Shown: positions 50,505 through 58,862, counted from the first letter of the stretch. The stretch is DNA of 58,966 bases from Clostridium sp. UBA699 (GCA_002298915.1 DBML01000033.1:1-58966), one strand, 5' to 3'. Made by a program: numbers and translations. The notes: generated from the sequence alone by a model not told the origin.

Positions 50505-50533
50505 ATAAGGCTCATTGGAGCCTTATTTTTTTT
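50505..50533 (+). terminator. leader terminator of the tyrA operon
   Basis: A 9-bp stem ATAAGGCTC/GAGCCTTAT (50505-50513 / 50518-50526) with an ATTG loop and a run of T. Confidence 0.88.
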
Positions 50534-50595
50534 AATCAAAATTAGGATTAAGTGAGAAAAAAGGGAAAAAATAGATTTAGGGAAAGGTGATTGAG

Positions 50596-51462
50596 ATGGA
50601 CGATGCAGGCTTTAGCGGCTTTAACATGAACATAGCGGTAGTTGGATTGGGGCTTATGGGCGGTTCCTACGCGCTGGCACTGAGGGAGCTCAACCCGAAG
50701 GCGATCAGCGGCGTAGACAGGGACCAGGCGGTCGTTGACAGGGCAGTCGAGGCTGGGATCATAGACAGGGGGTTCACCTGCGGGAACCAGGCGCTGCCCG
50801 ATGCTGACCTGGTCATCATGGCCCTTTACCCTAAGGACATGCTGGATTTCCTCAGGGAAAACGCAGCATTCTTCAAGGAAGGCGCTGTGGTCACAGATGC
50901 CTGCGGCATAAAAAGAGGAATAATCGACCAGGCCGGCGAATTAATTCCAAAAAATGTAGATTTCGTTGGCGGCCACCCGATGGCCGGCAAGGAGAAGAAA
51001 GGGCTTCAGGCTGCAGACAAGGATCTCTTCAAGGGGACCAACTACATACTGACGCCGGTAGAAAGCAACAGGAAGGAAAACCTGGAGCTGGTGGAAAGGA
51101 TGGCTATGGCGATAGGGTGCAGAAGCGTGGTTTCGATAAGCCCTCAGGAGCACGACAGGATAGTGTCCCTGACAAGCCACCTGCCTCACGTGATAGCCGT
51201 ATCGCTCATGAACGCATGCGCGTCTGAGAACAACCTGAACCTCTTCACAGGAGGGAGCTTCAGGGATGCAACAAGGGTTGCAGAGATCAACTCAACGCTT
51301 TGGTCGCAGCTTTTCACACTGAACTCGGAAAATCTGCTGGAGGAAATAGAGAAGTTCGAAGAGAGCATGGGCAGGATTAAGGCCGCACTTATCTCCGAGG
51401 ACAGGGAGGCGCTCGGCGAGCTTTTCGCAGCGGCTTCCAGGAAGAAAAATAATTTGGCATAA
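50596..51462 (+). CDS. tyrA: prephenate dehydrogenase
   Basis: A 288-residue NAD(P) enzyme converting prephenate to 4-hydroxyphenylpyruvate. The Rossmann loop is VVGLGLMGGSYALAL. The prephenate-site histidine region is VGGHPMAGKEKKGLQAA, and TSHLPHVIAVSLM lies in the helical domain. No ACT domain and no chorismate mutase domain are attached. The start is ATG 50596 (AAAGGTG 7 nt upstream) rather than GTG 50587. Confidence 0.93.
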   Translation: MDDAGFSGFNMNIAVVGLGLMGGSYALALRELNPKAISGVDRDQAVVDRAVEAGIIDRGFTCGNQALPDADLVIMALYPKDMLDFLRENAAFFKEGAVVTDACGIKRGIIDQAGELIPKNVDFVGGHPMAGKEKKGLQAADKDLFKGTNYILTPVESNRKENLELVERMAMAIGCRSVVSISPQEHDRIVSLTSHLPHVIAVSLMNACASENNLNLFTGGSFRDATRVAEINSTLWSQLFTLNSENLLEEIEKFEESMGRIKAALISEDREALGELFAAASRKKNNLA

Positions 51463-51474
51463 GGGGTGTAGCAT

Positions 51475-52761
51475 TTGGACAAGGTAACGGTAAAGCCTTC
51501 AAGGCTTAAGGGCAGCGTAAGGGTCCCTTCATCGAAAAGCATATCGCACAGGGCGGTAATCTGCGCAGGCCTTTCGCAGGGGACAAGCAGGATAGGCAAC
51601 ATAAATTTTTCGCAGGACATAGACGCGACGATAGACGCGATGAAAAGCCTCGGCGTAAAGGCTGTCAAAGGGCAGCTGACCGTCGAGATCACCGGTTCGG
51701 GGAAGCCGGATGTCATTAACGGGGATATAGACTGCTTCGAATCGGGCTCCACGCTCAGGTTCCTTATCCCGGTAGCAGCCCTAACGGGAAAGAAGGTCGT
51801 TTTCAGCGGCAGGGGCGAGCTGGTCAACAGGCCTCTCGGACCTTACTACAGCATTTTCGATGAAAAGGGAATAGGTTATTCGGCTGTGGATGGAAAGCTG
51901 CCGCTTACCATCGAAGGAAAGCTGACCCCGGGGGAATACAGGCTGAGGGGAGATGTCAGCTCGCAGTTCATAAGCGGCCTGCTCTTCGCTCTTCCGCTCC
52001 TTGAGGGGGACTCCAGGATAGTTATAACCTCGGAGCTGGAGTCGAAGGGTTACGTTGACCTGACTGTGGATATGTTGAAAAGATTTTCCGTGGATGTGGA
52101 CAATCTGGGATACAGGGAATTCCGCATCAAGGGTAACCAGAGTTACAAAGCTATGGACTGCAGCGTGGAGGGGGACTTCTCCCAAGCTGCCTTCTGGCTC
52201 GTGGCAGGAACCCTGGGCGCAGACATAGAATGCCTCGGGCTGAACCTGGATTCGCTGCAGGGGGACAGGGCCATAATGGAGATCATCGAGAATATGGGCG
52301 GGACCATCCTGGCCAGCGGCGACTCAGTCCGTGCTTTGCCTTCTGCTACAAAGGGGATAACCTTCGACGCATCTGAATGCCCTGACCTGGTCCCTGTGGT
52401 TACAGTGCTGGCCTCCCTGAGCGAGGGCACGACAAGGATAATCAACGCCTCGAGGCTGAGGATAAAGGAGTGCGACAGGCTTAAGGCGATATGCACCGAG
52501 CTGAACAAGATCGGAGCGGACATAGAGGAGATGGAGGACGGACTCGTTATAAGAGGCAAGGAGCAGCTCAAGGGCGGAACAGCCCGCAGCTGGGGGGACC
52601 ACAGGATAGCGATGTCCCTGGCGGTTGCATCCACAAGGTGCAGCGGGCCGCTGGTTATCGAGGATTCCTCGAGCGTGAGGAAATCATATCCGGAGTTCTG
52701 GAACCACTTTAAAATGCTGGGAGGTATGTTGGATGAGCGGAACATGGGGCAGGAAAGTTAA
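51475..52761 (+). CDS. aroA: 3-phosphoshikimate 1-carboxyvinyltransferase (EPSP synthase)
   Basis: A 428-residue enzyme. VPSSKSISHRAVICAGLSQGTSRI, the active-site ESGSTLRFLIPVAAL, RGELVNRPLGPYYS, LRGDVSSQFISGLLFALPLL, RIKECDRLKAICTELN and WGDHRIAMSLAVAS are standard. TTG 51475 is the start, behind AAGGGGTG. The last 29 nt are shared with the beginning of aroC in another frame. Confidence 0.97.
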   Translation: MDKVTVKPSRLKGSVRVPSSKSISHRAVICAGLSQGTSRIGNINFSQDIDATIDAMKSLGVKAVKGQLTVEITGSGKPDVINGDIDCFESGSTLRFLIPVAALTGKKVVFSGRGELVNRPLGPYYSIFDEKGIGYSAVDGKLPLTIEGKLTPGEYRLRGDVSSQFISGLLFALPLLEGDSRIVITSELESKGYVDLTVDMLKRFSVDVDNLGYREFRIKGNQSYKAMDCSVEGDFSQAAFWLVAGTLGADIECLGLNLDSLQGDRAIMEIIENMGGTILASGDSVRALPSATKGITFDASECPDLVPVVTVLASLSEGTTRIINASRLRIKECDRLKAICTELNKIGADIEEMEDGLVIRGKEQLKGGTARSWGDHRIAMSLAVASTRCSGPLVIEDSSSVRKSYPEFWNHFKMLGGMLDERNMGQES

Positions 52762-53803
52762 GTTTACAATCTTCGGGGAATCCCACGGGAAAGCGGTGGG
52801 GATAACCATAGATGGCCTCGAGCCGGGGACCGAGCTGGACCTGGACTGCATTAGAAGGGAAATGGGCAGGAGGGCTCCTGGAAAGAGCGTTTTGTCAACA
52901 CCGAGGCAGGAGGAGGACAGCTTCGAGATCCTCAGCGGGCTTTTAAACGGCAGGACAACGGGCACTCCCCTCTGCGCGGTTATAAGGAACAAGGACCAGC
53001 ACTCGAAGGACTACGAGAAGACAAAGGACCTGATGAGGCCGTCCCACGCGGATTATACAGGGCATGTCAAGTACAAAGGCTTCAATGATTACAGGGGCGG
53101 CGGGCATTTTTCAGGAAGGCTTACTGCACCGCTCGTTTTTGCTGGCGCTGTCTGCAGGCAGGTGCTGGAGGCGAAAGGGATAACGATCGGAAGCCACATC
53201 AGGAGCATAGGCGGCATCGAGGACAGGGCATTCAGCCTGACGGGAATAGGGGAAGAAACTCTCCGCTCGCTCAGGGATATGCAATTTCCGGTGCTTGACC
53301 AGGAGCAGGGAGACGACATGCAGAAGCTGATCCTGGAGGCAAGGGAGGCACGGGATTCCGTGGGAGGAGTCATTGAGGCTGCTGCGGTCAACCTTCCTGC
53401 AGGTGTCGGAGAGCCTTTCTTCGATTCGCTGGAGAGCACTCTGGCGCACCTCCTGTTTTCGGTTCCGGGGGTCAAGGGAGTCGAGTTCGGCGCCGGCTTC
53501 GGCATAGCCGGGATGAAGGGCTCCGAGGCGAACGACGGGCTTTGCGTCGAAGATGGAAAGGTCAGGACTTTGACAAACAACAACGGAGGGATAACAGGCG
53601 GGATTTCGAACGGGATGCCGCTGGTCTTCAGGGTTGCTATGAAGCCGACGCCTTCGATAGGGATACCCCAGAGGACAGTGAACATTGAGAAGCTGGAGAA
53701 CCAAACTCTGGAGATAACGGGAAGGCATGACCCTTGCATAGTGGTTAGGGCTGTCCCGGTCATTGAGGCTGTAACAGCTATGGCGCTTCTGGACAACATT
53801 TAG
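52733..53803 (+). CDS. aroC: chorismate synthase
   Basis: A 356-residue FMN-dependent lyase. FTIFGESHGKAVGITIDGLEPG, MGRRAPGKS, RPSHADYTGHVKYKGFNDYRGGGHFSGRLTAP-type blocks (two signatures) and GGITGGISNGMPL are present. The ATG lies inside the 3' end of aroA (29-nt overlap), an unusually deep overlap that implies translational coupling. Confidence 0.97.
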   Translation: MSGTWGRKVKFTIFGESHGKAVGITIDGLEPGTELDLDCIRREMGRRAPGKSVLSTPRQEEDSFEILSGLLNGRTTGTPLCAVIRNKDQHSKDYEKTKDLMRPSHADYTGHVKYKGFNDYRGGGHFSGRLTAPLVFAGAVCRQVLEAKGITIGSHIRSIGGIEDRAFSLTGIGEETLRSLRDMQFPVLDQEQGDDMQKLILEAREARDSVGGVIEAAAVNLPAGVGEPFFDSLESTLAHLLFSVPGVKGVEFGAGFGIAGMKGSEANDGLCVEDGKVRTLTNNNGGITGGISNGMPLVFRVAMKPTPSIGIPQRTVNIEKLENQTLEITGRHDPCIVVRAVPVIEAVTAMALLDNI

Positions 53804-53819
53804 TAAAGGATGATGATTG

Positions 53820-54644
53820 ATGGATAGGGACGATAAAGGATACAGGGTTGGATTCCAGGGGGTGGAAGGCTCCTTCAGCCACCAGGCGCTGACAGAGCAC
53901 TTCGGAAGCGGAATTGATGTAGCGAGCTTCCACAGGTTCCGGGAAGTCTTCGAGGCCCTGGGAAGGGAAGATATAAAGTACGGGATATTGCCCCTTGAGA
54001 ATTCATCGACCGGAGGGATATCCGAGGTGTACGACCTCCTTGGGGAATTCGGCTTCTTTATAGTGGGCGAAAGGACGATCAAGGTCGACCACAACCTCAT
54101 GGGGACAAGGGGCGTGAAGCTTTCGGACATAAGTGAGGTCTACTCGCACATGCAGGGCTTCATGCAATCCAAGGAATACTTCGACGGCCATCCGGAGTGG
54201 AAGCTCATCCCTTACCACAACACGGCGAAAAGCGCCATGTACGTCAGCGAAGAGAACTCTAAAAGCAAGGCTTGCGTGGCCAGCAGGAAGGCTGCCGAGA
54301 TCTACGGGCTGGACATACTTCAGGAGAATATAAACGACAGCAGCAACAACTACACCAGGTTCATTATAATAGGAAGGGAACCGGAAGTTAGCAGCAGGTG
54401 CTGCAAGATATCCATTGTTGCCAAACTGCCTCACAAGGTCGGATCGCTGTATCATGCGCTTAAGCATTTCGCCGACAACGAATCGAACCTCATGAAGATC
54501 GAGTCCAGGCCAATAATGGACAAGCCCTGGGAATACTCGTTCTACATCGATTTCCAGGGTAACGTGCTCGACCAGAAGACGAAGAACATCTTCGAAAAGA
54601 TAACAGAAGAGGGGCTCGAGTACAAATTTTTAGGCAACTATTGA
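53820..54644 (+). CDS. pheA: prephenate dehydratase with ACT domain
   Basis: A 274-residue enzyme converting prephenate to phenylpyruvate. The catalytic domain shows VGFQGVEGSFSHQAL, YGILPLENSSTGGISEVYDLL, CVASRKAAEIYGLDIL and the NNYTRFIIIG active-site segment. The C-terminal ACT domain (~195-270) has LPHKVGSLYHALKHFADNESNLMKIESRP, the Phe-binding ESRP motif. There is no N-terminal chorismate mutase. Start ATG 53820, 9 nt after AAAGGA. Confidence 0.96.
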   Translation: MDRDDKGYRVGFQGVEGSFSHQALTEHFGSGIDVASFHRFREVFEALGREDIKYGILPLENSSTGGISEVYDLLGEFGFFIVGERTIKVDHNLMGTRGVKLSDISEVYSHMQGFMQSKEYFDGHPEWKLIPYHNTAKSAMYVSEENSKSKACVASRKAAEIYGLDILQENINDSSNNYTRFIIIGREPEVSSRCCKISIVAKLPHKVGSLYHALKHFADNESNLMKIESRPIMDKPWEYSFYIDFQGNVLDQKTKNIFEKITEEGLEYKFLGNY

Positions 54645-54658
54645 AAGGGGCAATTCGG

Positions 54659-55156
54659 ATGAGCAGGAACATAGTACTGATAGGCATGCCCGGTGCAGGA
54701 AAGACGACCATAGGAAAGATGCTGTACGACAGGCTTGCGCTCAAATTCATAGATGTGGACGAGTTCATCGTCGAGACAAGCGGGAAGACTATTCCTGAGC
54801 TTTTCGATGTGGGCGAAAGCCATTTCAGGCAGATAGAGACCATGGCCGTGAAAAAACTGAGCAAGGACAGCTCCACGATAATTGCCACAGGCGGCGGAGT
54901 CGTGAAGAACAAGGAGAACATAGAAGAGCTCAGGAAGCACGGGATGATAGTTTTCATAGACAGGCCTGTGGAGGACATAGCGGCGGACGTAGAGATAAGC
55001 GAGAGGCCTCTCCTAAAGGATGGAGTACAGAAGCTGTATGACCTTCACCGCGAGAGGTACAGCATATACATGGAATACAGCGATTTTCATGTCGTCAACA
55101 ACTGCGGGCTGGAAGCTGCGGTGGACAGGATAGTCGAAAGGTACGCGCTGTCCTAA
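54659..55156 (+). CDS. aroK: shikimate kinase
   Basis: A 165-residue P-loop kinase phosphorylating shikimate. Walker A is GMPGAGKTT (9-17), the shikimate-binding FIDVDEFIVETSGKTI with the Asp pair follows, then IATGGGVVKN and the lid arginine region ERPLLKDG. Start ATG 54659 behind AAGGGG. The in-frame ATG at 54641 lies at the pheA stop. Last gene of the operon. Confidence 0.95.
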   Translation: MSRNIVLIGMPGAGKTTIGKMLYDRLALKFIDVDEFIVETSGKTIPELFDVGESHFRQIETMAVKKLSKDSSTIIATGGGVVKNKENIEELRKHGMIVFIDRPVEDIAADVEISERPLLKDGVQKLYDLHRERYSIYMEYSDFHVVNNCGLEAAVDRIVERYALS

Positions 55157-55171
55157 ACGTTAAGATTTGTA

Positions 55172-55200
55172 TTGAATACTCATTATGAATTATGTATACT
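55172..55200 (+). promoter_or_regulatory. promoter of greA
   Basis: TTGAAT (55172-55177), 17 nt, TATACT (55195-55200). Confidence 0.6.
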
Positions 55201-55240
55201 GTAGGAATGTAACGATTGCATTTACGGGGGTATTCTATTA

Positions 55241-55705
55241 ATGAACAATGCACTAACGCAAGAAAACATAAAAAAGCTTCAGGAAGAGCTTGAGTACAGG
55301 CTTACAGTTAAAAGGGCAGAGATAGCCAAGGAAAAGATGGAGGCTGCCGCGCACGGTGACAGGTCGGAGAACGCTGAGTACAAGGAAGCCTGCGCAAATT
55401 ACAGGGAAAACGACAACAGGATACAGTACCTGCTGACAATGATAACCACAGCGACGGTCATTGAAGACAGCAAGGAGGACAGCTCGGCGATGGGCGTAAA
55501 CAGCAGGGCAAGGATAAGGTTCGTTGATGACAATGAGGAGACAGTAGTGACGCTTGTCACCACAGTGGACGTGGACTTTGAGAACATGTGCATCAGCATA
55601 GAATCGGACCTTGGAAAAGCGCTGTCCGGCAGGCGCGCAGGGGAAACGGTCGAGGTGGACGCCCCAAGAGGGAAATACTCAGTGGAGATACTTGAGCTGT
55701 TGTAA
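55241..55705 (+). CDS. greA: transcript cleavage factor GreA-type
   Basis: A 154-residue factor with an N-terminal antiparallel coiled coil (LTQENIKKLQEELEYRLTVKRAEIAKEK) whose tip carries the acidic DRSENAEY loop that reaches the RNA polymerase active site. A C-terminal FKBP-like globular domain from about residue 80 ends GKALSGRRAGETVEVDAPRGKYSVEIL. It rescues backtracked polymerase by stimulating RNA cleavage. A terminator follows. Confidence 0.93.
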   Translation: MNNALTQENIKKLQEELEYRLTVKRAEIAKEKMEAAAHGDRSENAEYKEACANYRENDNRIQYLLTMITTATVIEDSKEDSSAMGVNSRARIRFVDDNEETVVTLVTTVDVDFENMCISIESDLGKALSGRRAGETVEVDAPRGKYSVEILELL

Positions 55706-55715
55706 CAGCATAATG

Positions 55716-55746
55716 AGAGGAATGCAGATGCATTCCTCTTCTGTTT
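55716..55746 (+). terminator. Rho-independent terminator after greA
   Basis: A GAGGAATGC/GCATTCCTC stem (55717-55725 / 55730-55738) with an AGAT loop, followed by TTCTGTTTT. Confidence 0.8.
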
Positions 55747-55789
55747 TCTGTATAATATTAGTAGAGATTGTGAATCGAGGTGATCTTTT

Positions 55790-56248
55790 ATGGAAGAAAG
55801 ACTTATCGCCCCCTGCGGGATGAACTGCGGAATATGCGTAAGCTACCAGGCCATGAAAAACGAGCTGAAAAAGAAAGGCTTCCATAAGCAGTACTGCAGC
55901 GGCTGCCGGTCCTGCAGCCAAAACTGCAGTCTGAAAAGAGGCTGTGCAAAGCTGAGGGAAGGGCAGGTGCGTTTCTGCTTCGAGTGCGAGGAATATCCTT
56001 GCAAAAAGCTGAAGGCGCTGGACAAAAGGTACCGCACGAAATACCACATGAGCATGCTGGAGAACCTCGAGTTCATCAAAAAGCACGGCATGGACAAGTT
56101 CCTTGAAAGGGAAGAGGAGAAGTGGCGTTGCCCGGAATGCGGAGGTGTCATATGCTGCCACAACGGGCTGTGCCTAAACTGCAGCCTTGAGACGCTGCGC
56201 AGCAACAAGAAGTACCGCTGGGGCGAGGAGGAAAATAAGGACAAATGA
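55790..56248 (+). CDS. Cys-rich DUF3795 protein with C-terminal zinc-ribbon extension
   Basis: A 152-residue protein with 17 cysteines. The DUF3795 core covers about 7-85: APCGMNCGICVSY, YCSGCRSC, C46, C52 and RFCFECEEYPC. A second cluster at 114-131 (CPECGG, CC, CLNC) looks like an extra zinc ribbon. DUF3795 proteins are common in anaerobes and have no settled function. Metal or Fe-S binding is inferred from the cysteine spacing. The last 4 nt overlap the next start (ATGA). Confidence 0.85.
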   Translation: MEERLIAPCGMNCGICVSYQAMKNELKKKGFHKQYCSGCRSCSQNCSLKRGCAKLREGQVRFCFECEEYPCKKLKALDKRYRTKYHMSMLENLEFIKKHGMDKFLEREEEKWRCPECGGVICCHNGLCLNCSLETLRSNKKYRWGEEENKDK

Positions 56249-56652
56249 AAAGAATTGCATTCATAGTAATATCGGTGCTTTTGTTTGTGCTTTCCGGGTG
56301 CTCCCAGAAAGATATGGAGAAGCACTACAAATACACAGGCGAGAACGAAAACTGGTCTGTCGAGTACAAAGTGACAAGCACGGACAGCACGGCGGAAAGG
56401 TCTTTCGTGGCCAATTACAAGGGCGACATCTCGCAGCTGTCGGAGGCAAAACACCTGGAGATCTCCTACGAAAGCTCCGCCGCCGGCGGAAAGCTCACAA
56501 GGGATTTCAACGGGAATCCGCCTGATGAAAAGACTTACACCCTGACATCCATTACCGAAGGCGGCGCAATGGAGAGAAGGGATGAAACGATATACGTTAC
56601 CATTGAGATAGACGGAAAGGCTGAGAAGCTTGAGCTGAAGGTCTTGAAGTGA
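56245..56652 (+). CDS. predicted lipoprotein, unknown function
   Basis: A 135-residue protein with a lipoprotein signal peptide, KRIAFIVISVLLFVLSGC, whose lipobox Cys is residue 19. The mature part is hydrophilic and beta-rich (ENWSVEYKVTSTDSTAERSF...). It is translationally coupled to the DUF3795 gene. I do not recognise the domain. Confidence 0.75.
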   Translation: MKRIAFIVISVLLFVLSGCSQKDMEKHYKYTGENENWSVEYKVTSTDSTAERSFVANYKGDISQLSEAKHLEISYESSAAGGKLTRDFNGNPPDEKTYTLTSITEGGAMERRDETIYVTIEIDGKAEKLELKVLK

Positions 56653-56683
56653 TTCTGAAGGAAGAGTTGAGGGAAAGCTGTTC

Positions 56684-56902
56684 ATGAAAATTTTTTTGGT
56701 CGGCGAGCTGCTCGGAATTTTCGTTATGGGCTATGCAGCATATCATTTGTTCAAAATATACAGAAAGCTAAAGAAAAAACCTGCAGGGAGAATGAATTAC
56801 GAAAAAACCATGAAAAAAATTGACAAGTATCGGCTGATCGGAATGGCAGGATTTACTTTCTACTGCGTCATGGGGCTGTTTCAAACCATCACAAGGAAAT
56901 GA
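56684..56902 (+). CDS. small membrane protein, unknown function
   Basis: A 72-residue protein with two hydrophobic helices (FLVGELLGIFVMGYAAYHLF and LIGMAGFTFYCVMGLFQTI) around a strongly basic loop (YRKLKKKPAGR, KKIDKYR). GAGGG lies upstream of ATG 56684. It follows the lipoprotein by 31 nt and may share its transcript. No family recognised. Confidence 0.6.
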   Translation: MKIFLVGELLGIFVMGYAAYHLFKIYRKLKKKPAGRMNYEKTMKKIDKYRLIGMAGFTFYCVMGLFQTITRK

Positions 56903-57025
56903 TGAGATTGGCTGATGTTTTGAAAAAAGGCGAATCAGCAAATTAGGGTTCTATTTCCATGCCAAACCTGGTTTTTATAATGATATTATCCGGCATTATT
57001 CAGTGATGGGGGGCAGTCAAAAAAT

Positions 57026-57463
57026 ATGATATTCAAAGTAAGCTGCATAAGAAAGGGCATCGAGTCGATCATGATTTCTGCCGTCTGCACGATAATAATT
57101 TATCTGGCAAACCAAAATTTCAGAAATTATATACCGATAGCATTTTCAATCATATTCAGCATAATATTCTTCATGTTATTAATAACCAAGGACAAATATA
57201 TTATTGAAAAAGGGATTCTTACTGTGTCGGAAAGCGGAGTGAAGAAGGATATCAACATAAATGATATAATTTTCATTGAACATTACACATATATCGGCAC
57301 AGCCGGGTACTTCAATGGGGATGGGATACAAGAAGAATACGCAATAGTTACAAGGAATTTAAAATATAGTATTGATGAAAGACTAAGAAATAATAATGGT
57401 AAAAGCCTAATATACATATTGAAACATTCATATCATAAGAAGATTAAAGAATTCTCAGGTTAG
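57026..57463 (+). CDS. two-TM membrane protein with cytoplasmic PH-like domain (unassigned)
   Basis: A 145-residue protein. Two close hydrophobic helices (SIMISAVCTIIIYLANQ and YIPIAFSIIFSIIFFMLLI) are followed by a beta-rich tail (KYIIEKGILTVSESGVKKDININDIIFIEHYTYI) of the kind seen in bacterial PH-type membrane proteins. This fold suggestion is weak. The codons are AT-rich compared with the genes up to 56,900. A GGGGGG site precedes the ATG at a long spacing (12 nt). Confidence 0.55.
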   Translation: MIFKVSCIRKGIESIMISAVCTIIIYLANQNFRNYIPIAFSIIFSIIFFMLLITKDKYIIEKGILTVSESGVKKDININDIIFIEHYTYIGTAGYFNGDGIQEEYAIVTRNLKYSIDERLRNNNGKSLIYILKHSYHKKIKEFSG

Positions 57464-57488
57464 ATATTGTGAGAAACAGGAGGAGGAC

Positions 57489-58217
57489 ATGAAGAGGGCA
57501 TTTGTTTATAAAGATGAAAAGTCAAACAAGTTCTGGTGGATCAATTATGACGGGAATGATTTCGCGGTGAACTATGGCAAGAACGGAACCAATGGGAAAT
57601 ACGAAATAAAAGAGTTTGATTCAGAAGAAGATTGCCAGAAACGCGCATTGAAACTTATTGATCAGAAAATAAGGAAAGGATACAAAGAGGCGTTTGATTT
57701 TGACTTTATCAATCGCTTTTATTTTGATGATGAAGAGATAGGGCCTCACAAAAAAACTTCTCATCCGAATTATGTAGAACACTTCAAAGAAGATTTCTAC
57801 TATGATTGCGGAGGAGAAGAAGCTCCGTTTGGCAATGATGAAGGTAGCGATGCTTTAGAAGAATTAGAAGAGCATATCAAAAAGTTCGGGAATCACGATA
57901 TTGCACTTTTGCCGCGGAAGATTGTCGAAGAATATTGGGACATGGACTACTTTGAACCAAACAACTTTGATGTCGAATACATAAAAGAACAAGTTGCAAA
58001 TGAAAATGAAGGCTATTTCATTTTGTCTGACCAAGTTATCATAGCGATTGCCTTGGGGCAAATAAAGATTACAGGCACTATTGAAGAAGAGCTAAAAAAA
58101 CTTGCACTATTGTCACTTAAAAAAATGGGCATTGTTTCTAAAATTATCGACTGGGACATCTCAGAAGTTGTAGATATTACTATCAGGGATCTGGATTCTT
58201 TTAAGATATTTGCGTGA
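57489..58217 (+). CDS. WGR-domain protein with DUF4259-like C-terminal part
   Basis: A 242-residue protein. Residues 1-~70 form a WGR domain in which the signature reads FWWINYDGNDFAVNYGKNGTNGK. The C-terminal part (from ~115: FGNDEGSDALEELEEHI...ALALGQIKITGT-like IAIALGQIKI) recalls DUF4259, a domain of small acidic proteins often found among toxin-immunity loci. WGR domains bind nucleic acid in PARPs and are otherwise of unknown role. AGGAGGAGG precedes the ATG. AT-rich and acidic, unlike the neighbouring core genes. Confidence 0.7.
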   Translation: MKRAFVYKDEKSNKFWWINYDGNDFAVNYGKNGTNGKYEIKEFDSEEDCQKRALKLIDQKIRKGYKEAFDFDFINRFYFDDEEIGPHKKTSHPNYVEHFKEDFYYDCGGEEAPFGNDEGSDALEELEEHIKKFGNHDIALLPRKIVEEYWDMDYFEPNNFDVEYIKEQVANENEGYFILSDQVIIAIALGQIKITGTIEEELKKLALLSLKKMGIVSKIIDWDISEVVDITIRDLDSFKIFA

Positions 58218-58267
58218 ACTGTCACCCAAAAAGCGTTATTGAACTTGAATAAAAAGGATGATGGATT

Positions 58268-58713
58268 ATGCTATTAGCAAACGGTATTACTGGGTTTTCA
58301 AATGGGAAACCCATATTTCCCAAAGTGGATCAAGATGAATTCAAGAGTGTCTGTTATCAGATCAGCAATACTTTAAAATTTAGGATAGAGGAGTTTGATT
58401 TTAACCTTATTGGTAAAAACTTTTATATTGCCAAAATTAAATACGAGGGGGAAATCCTCAATATTTTGGTTAATGCTCAATATCCTGTTATGGGCTTCGC
58501 TACAGAGATAAACCCTTTCAATATTCAATATACTGATAATGAAAAGGCTTAAAACTGAATTTGAAAACTACTATAGTGTGCTGAGTTTTTCAGAACTTGA
58601 TAAAACCGATTGACAATGATGATTATATTCTTCTAAATGCCGTGGAACGAGAGCAGATAGCATATTATAAACCAGAAACATTAGGGGAAATTATATTCAA
58701 TTATTGGGATTAA
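58268..58713 (+). pseudogene. twice-frameshifted gene of unknown function
   Basis: The first frame gives 94 residues (MLLANGITGFSNGKPIF... INPFNIQYTDNEKA) and stops at 58552. Shifting one base at about 58547 continues LKTEFENYYSVLSFSELDKTD to 58613. A second one-base shift at about 58611 continues NDDYILLNAVEREQIAYYK and then PETLGEIIFNYWD to the stop at 58711-58713. Together they make a coherent protein of about 148 residues, so two single-base insertions (or sequencing errors) have broken it. Family not recognised. Its place after a WGR/DUF4259-type gene suggests an immunity-like locus. Confidence 0.6.
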
Positions 58714-58862
58714 CTTAGAACGCATCTTTTATATGACGTCTCAGTAGGATATTGCGAATTACAATAATGGAGATTGTAACGTCAGAAATATAATATATTT
58801 GAAAATGGATTGTGTGTCGCAAACATAAGTTATTACAATTTTTTATATGGAGGATTTGTTAA

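Noticed and set aside
46985..50580. T-box riboswitches controlling the aro operons
   Set aside because: No AG-box, GNUG motif or conserved TGGNACCGCG antiterminator bulge is present. The leaders are short and built around an ORF.
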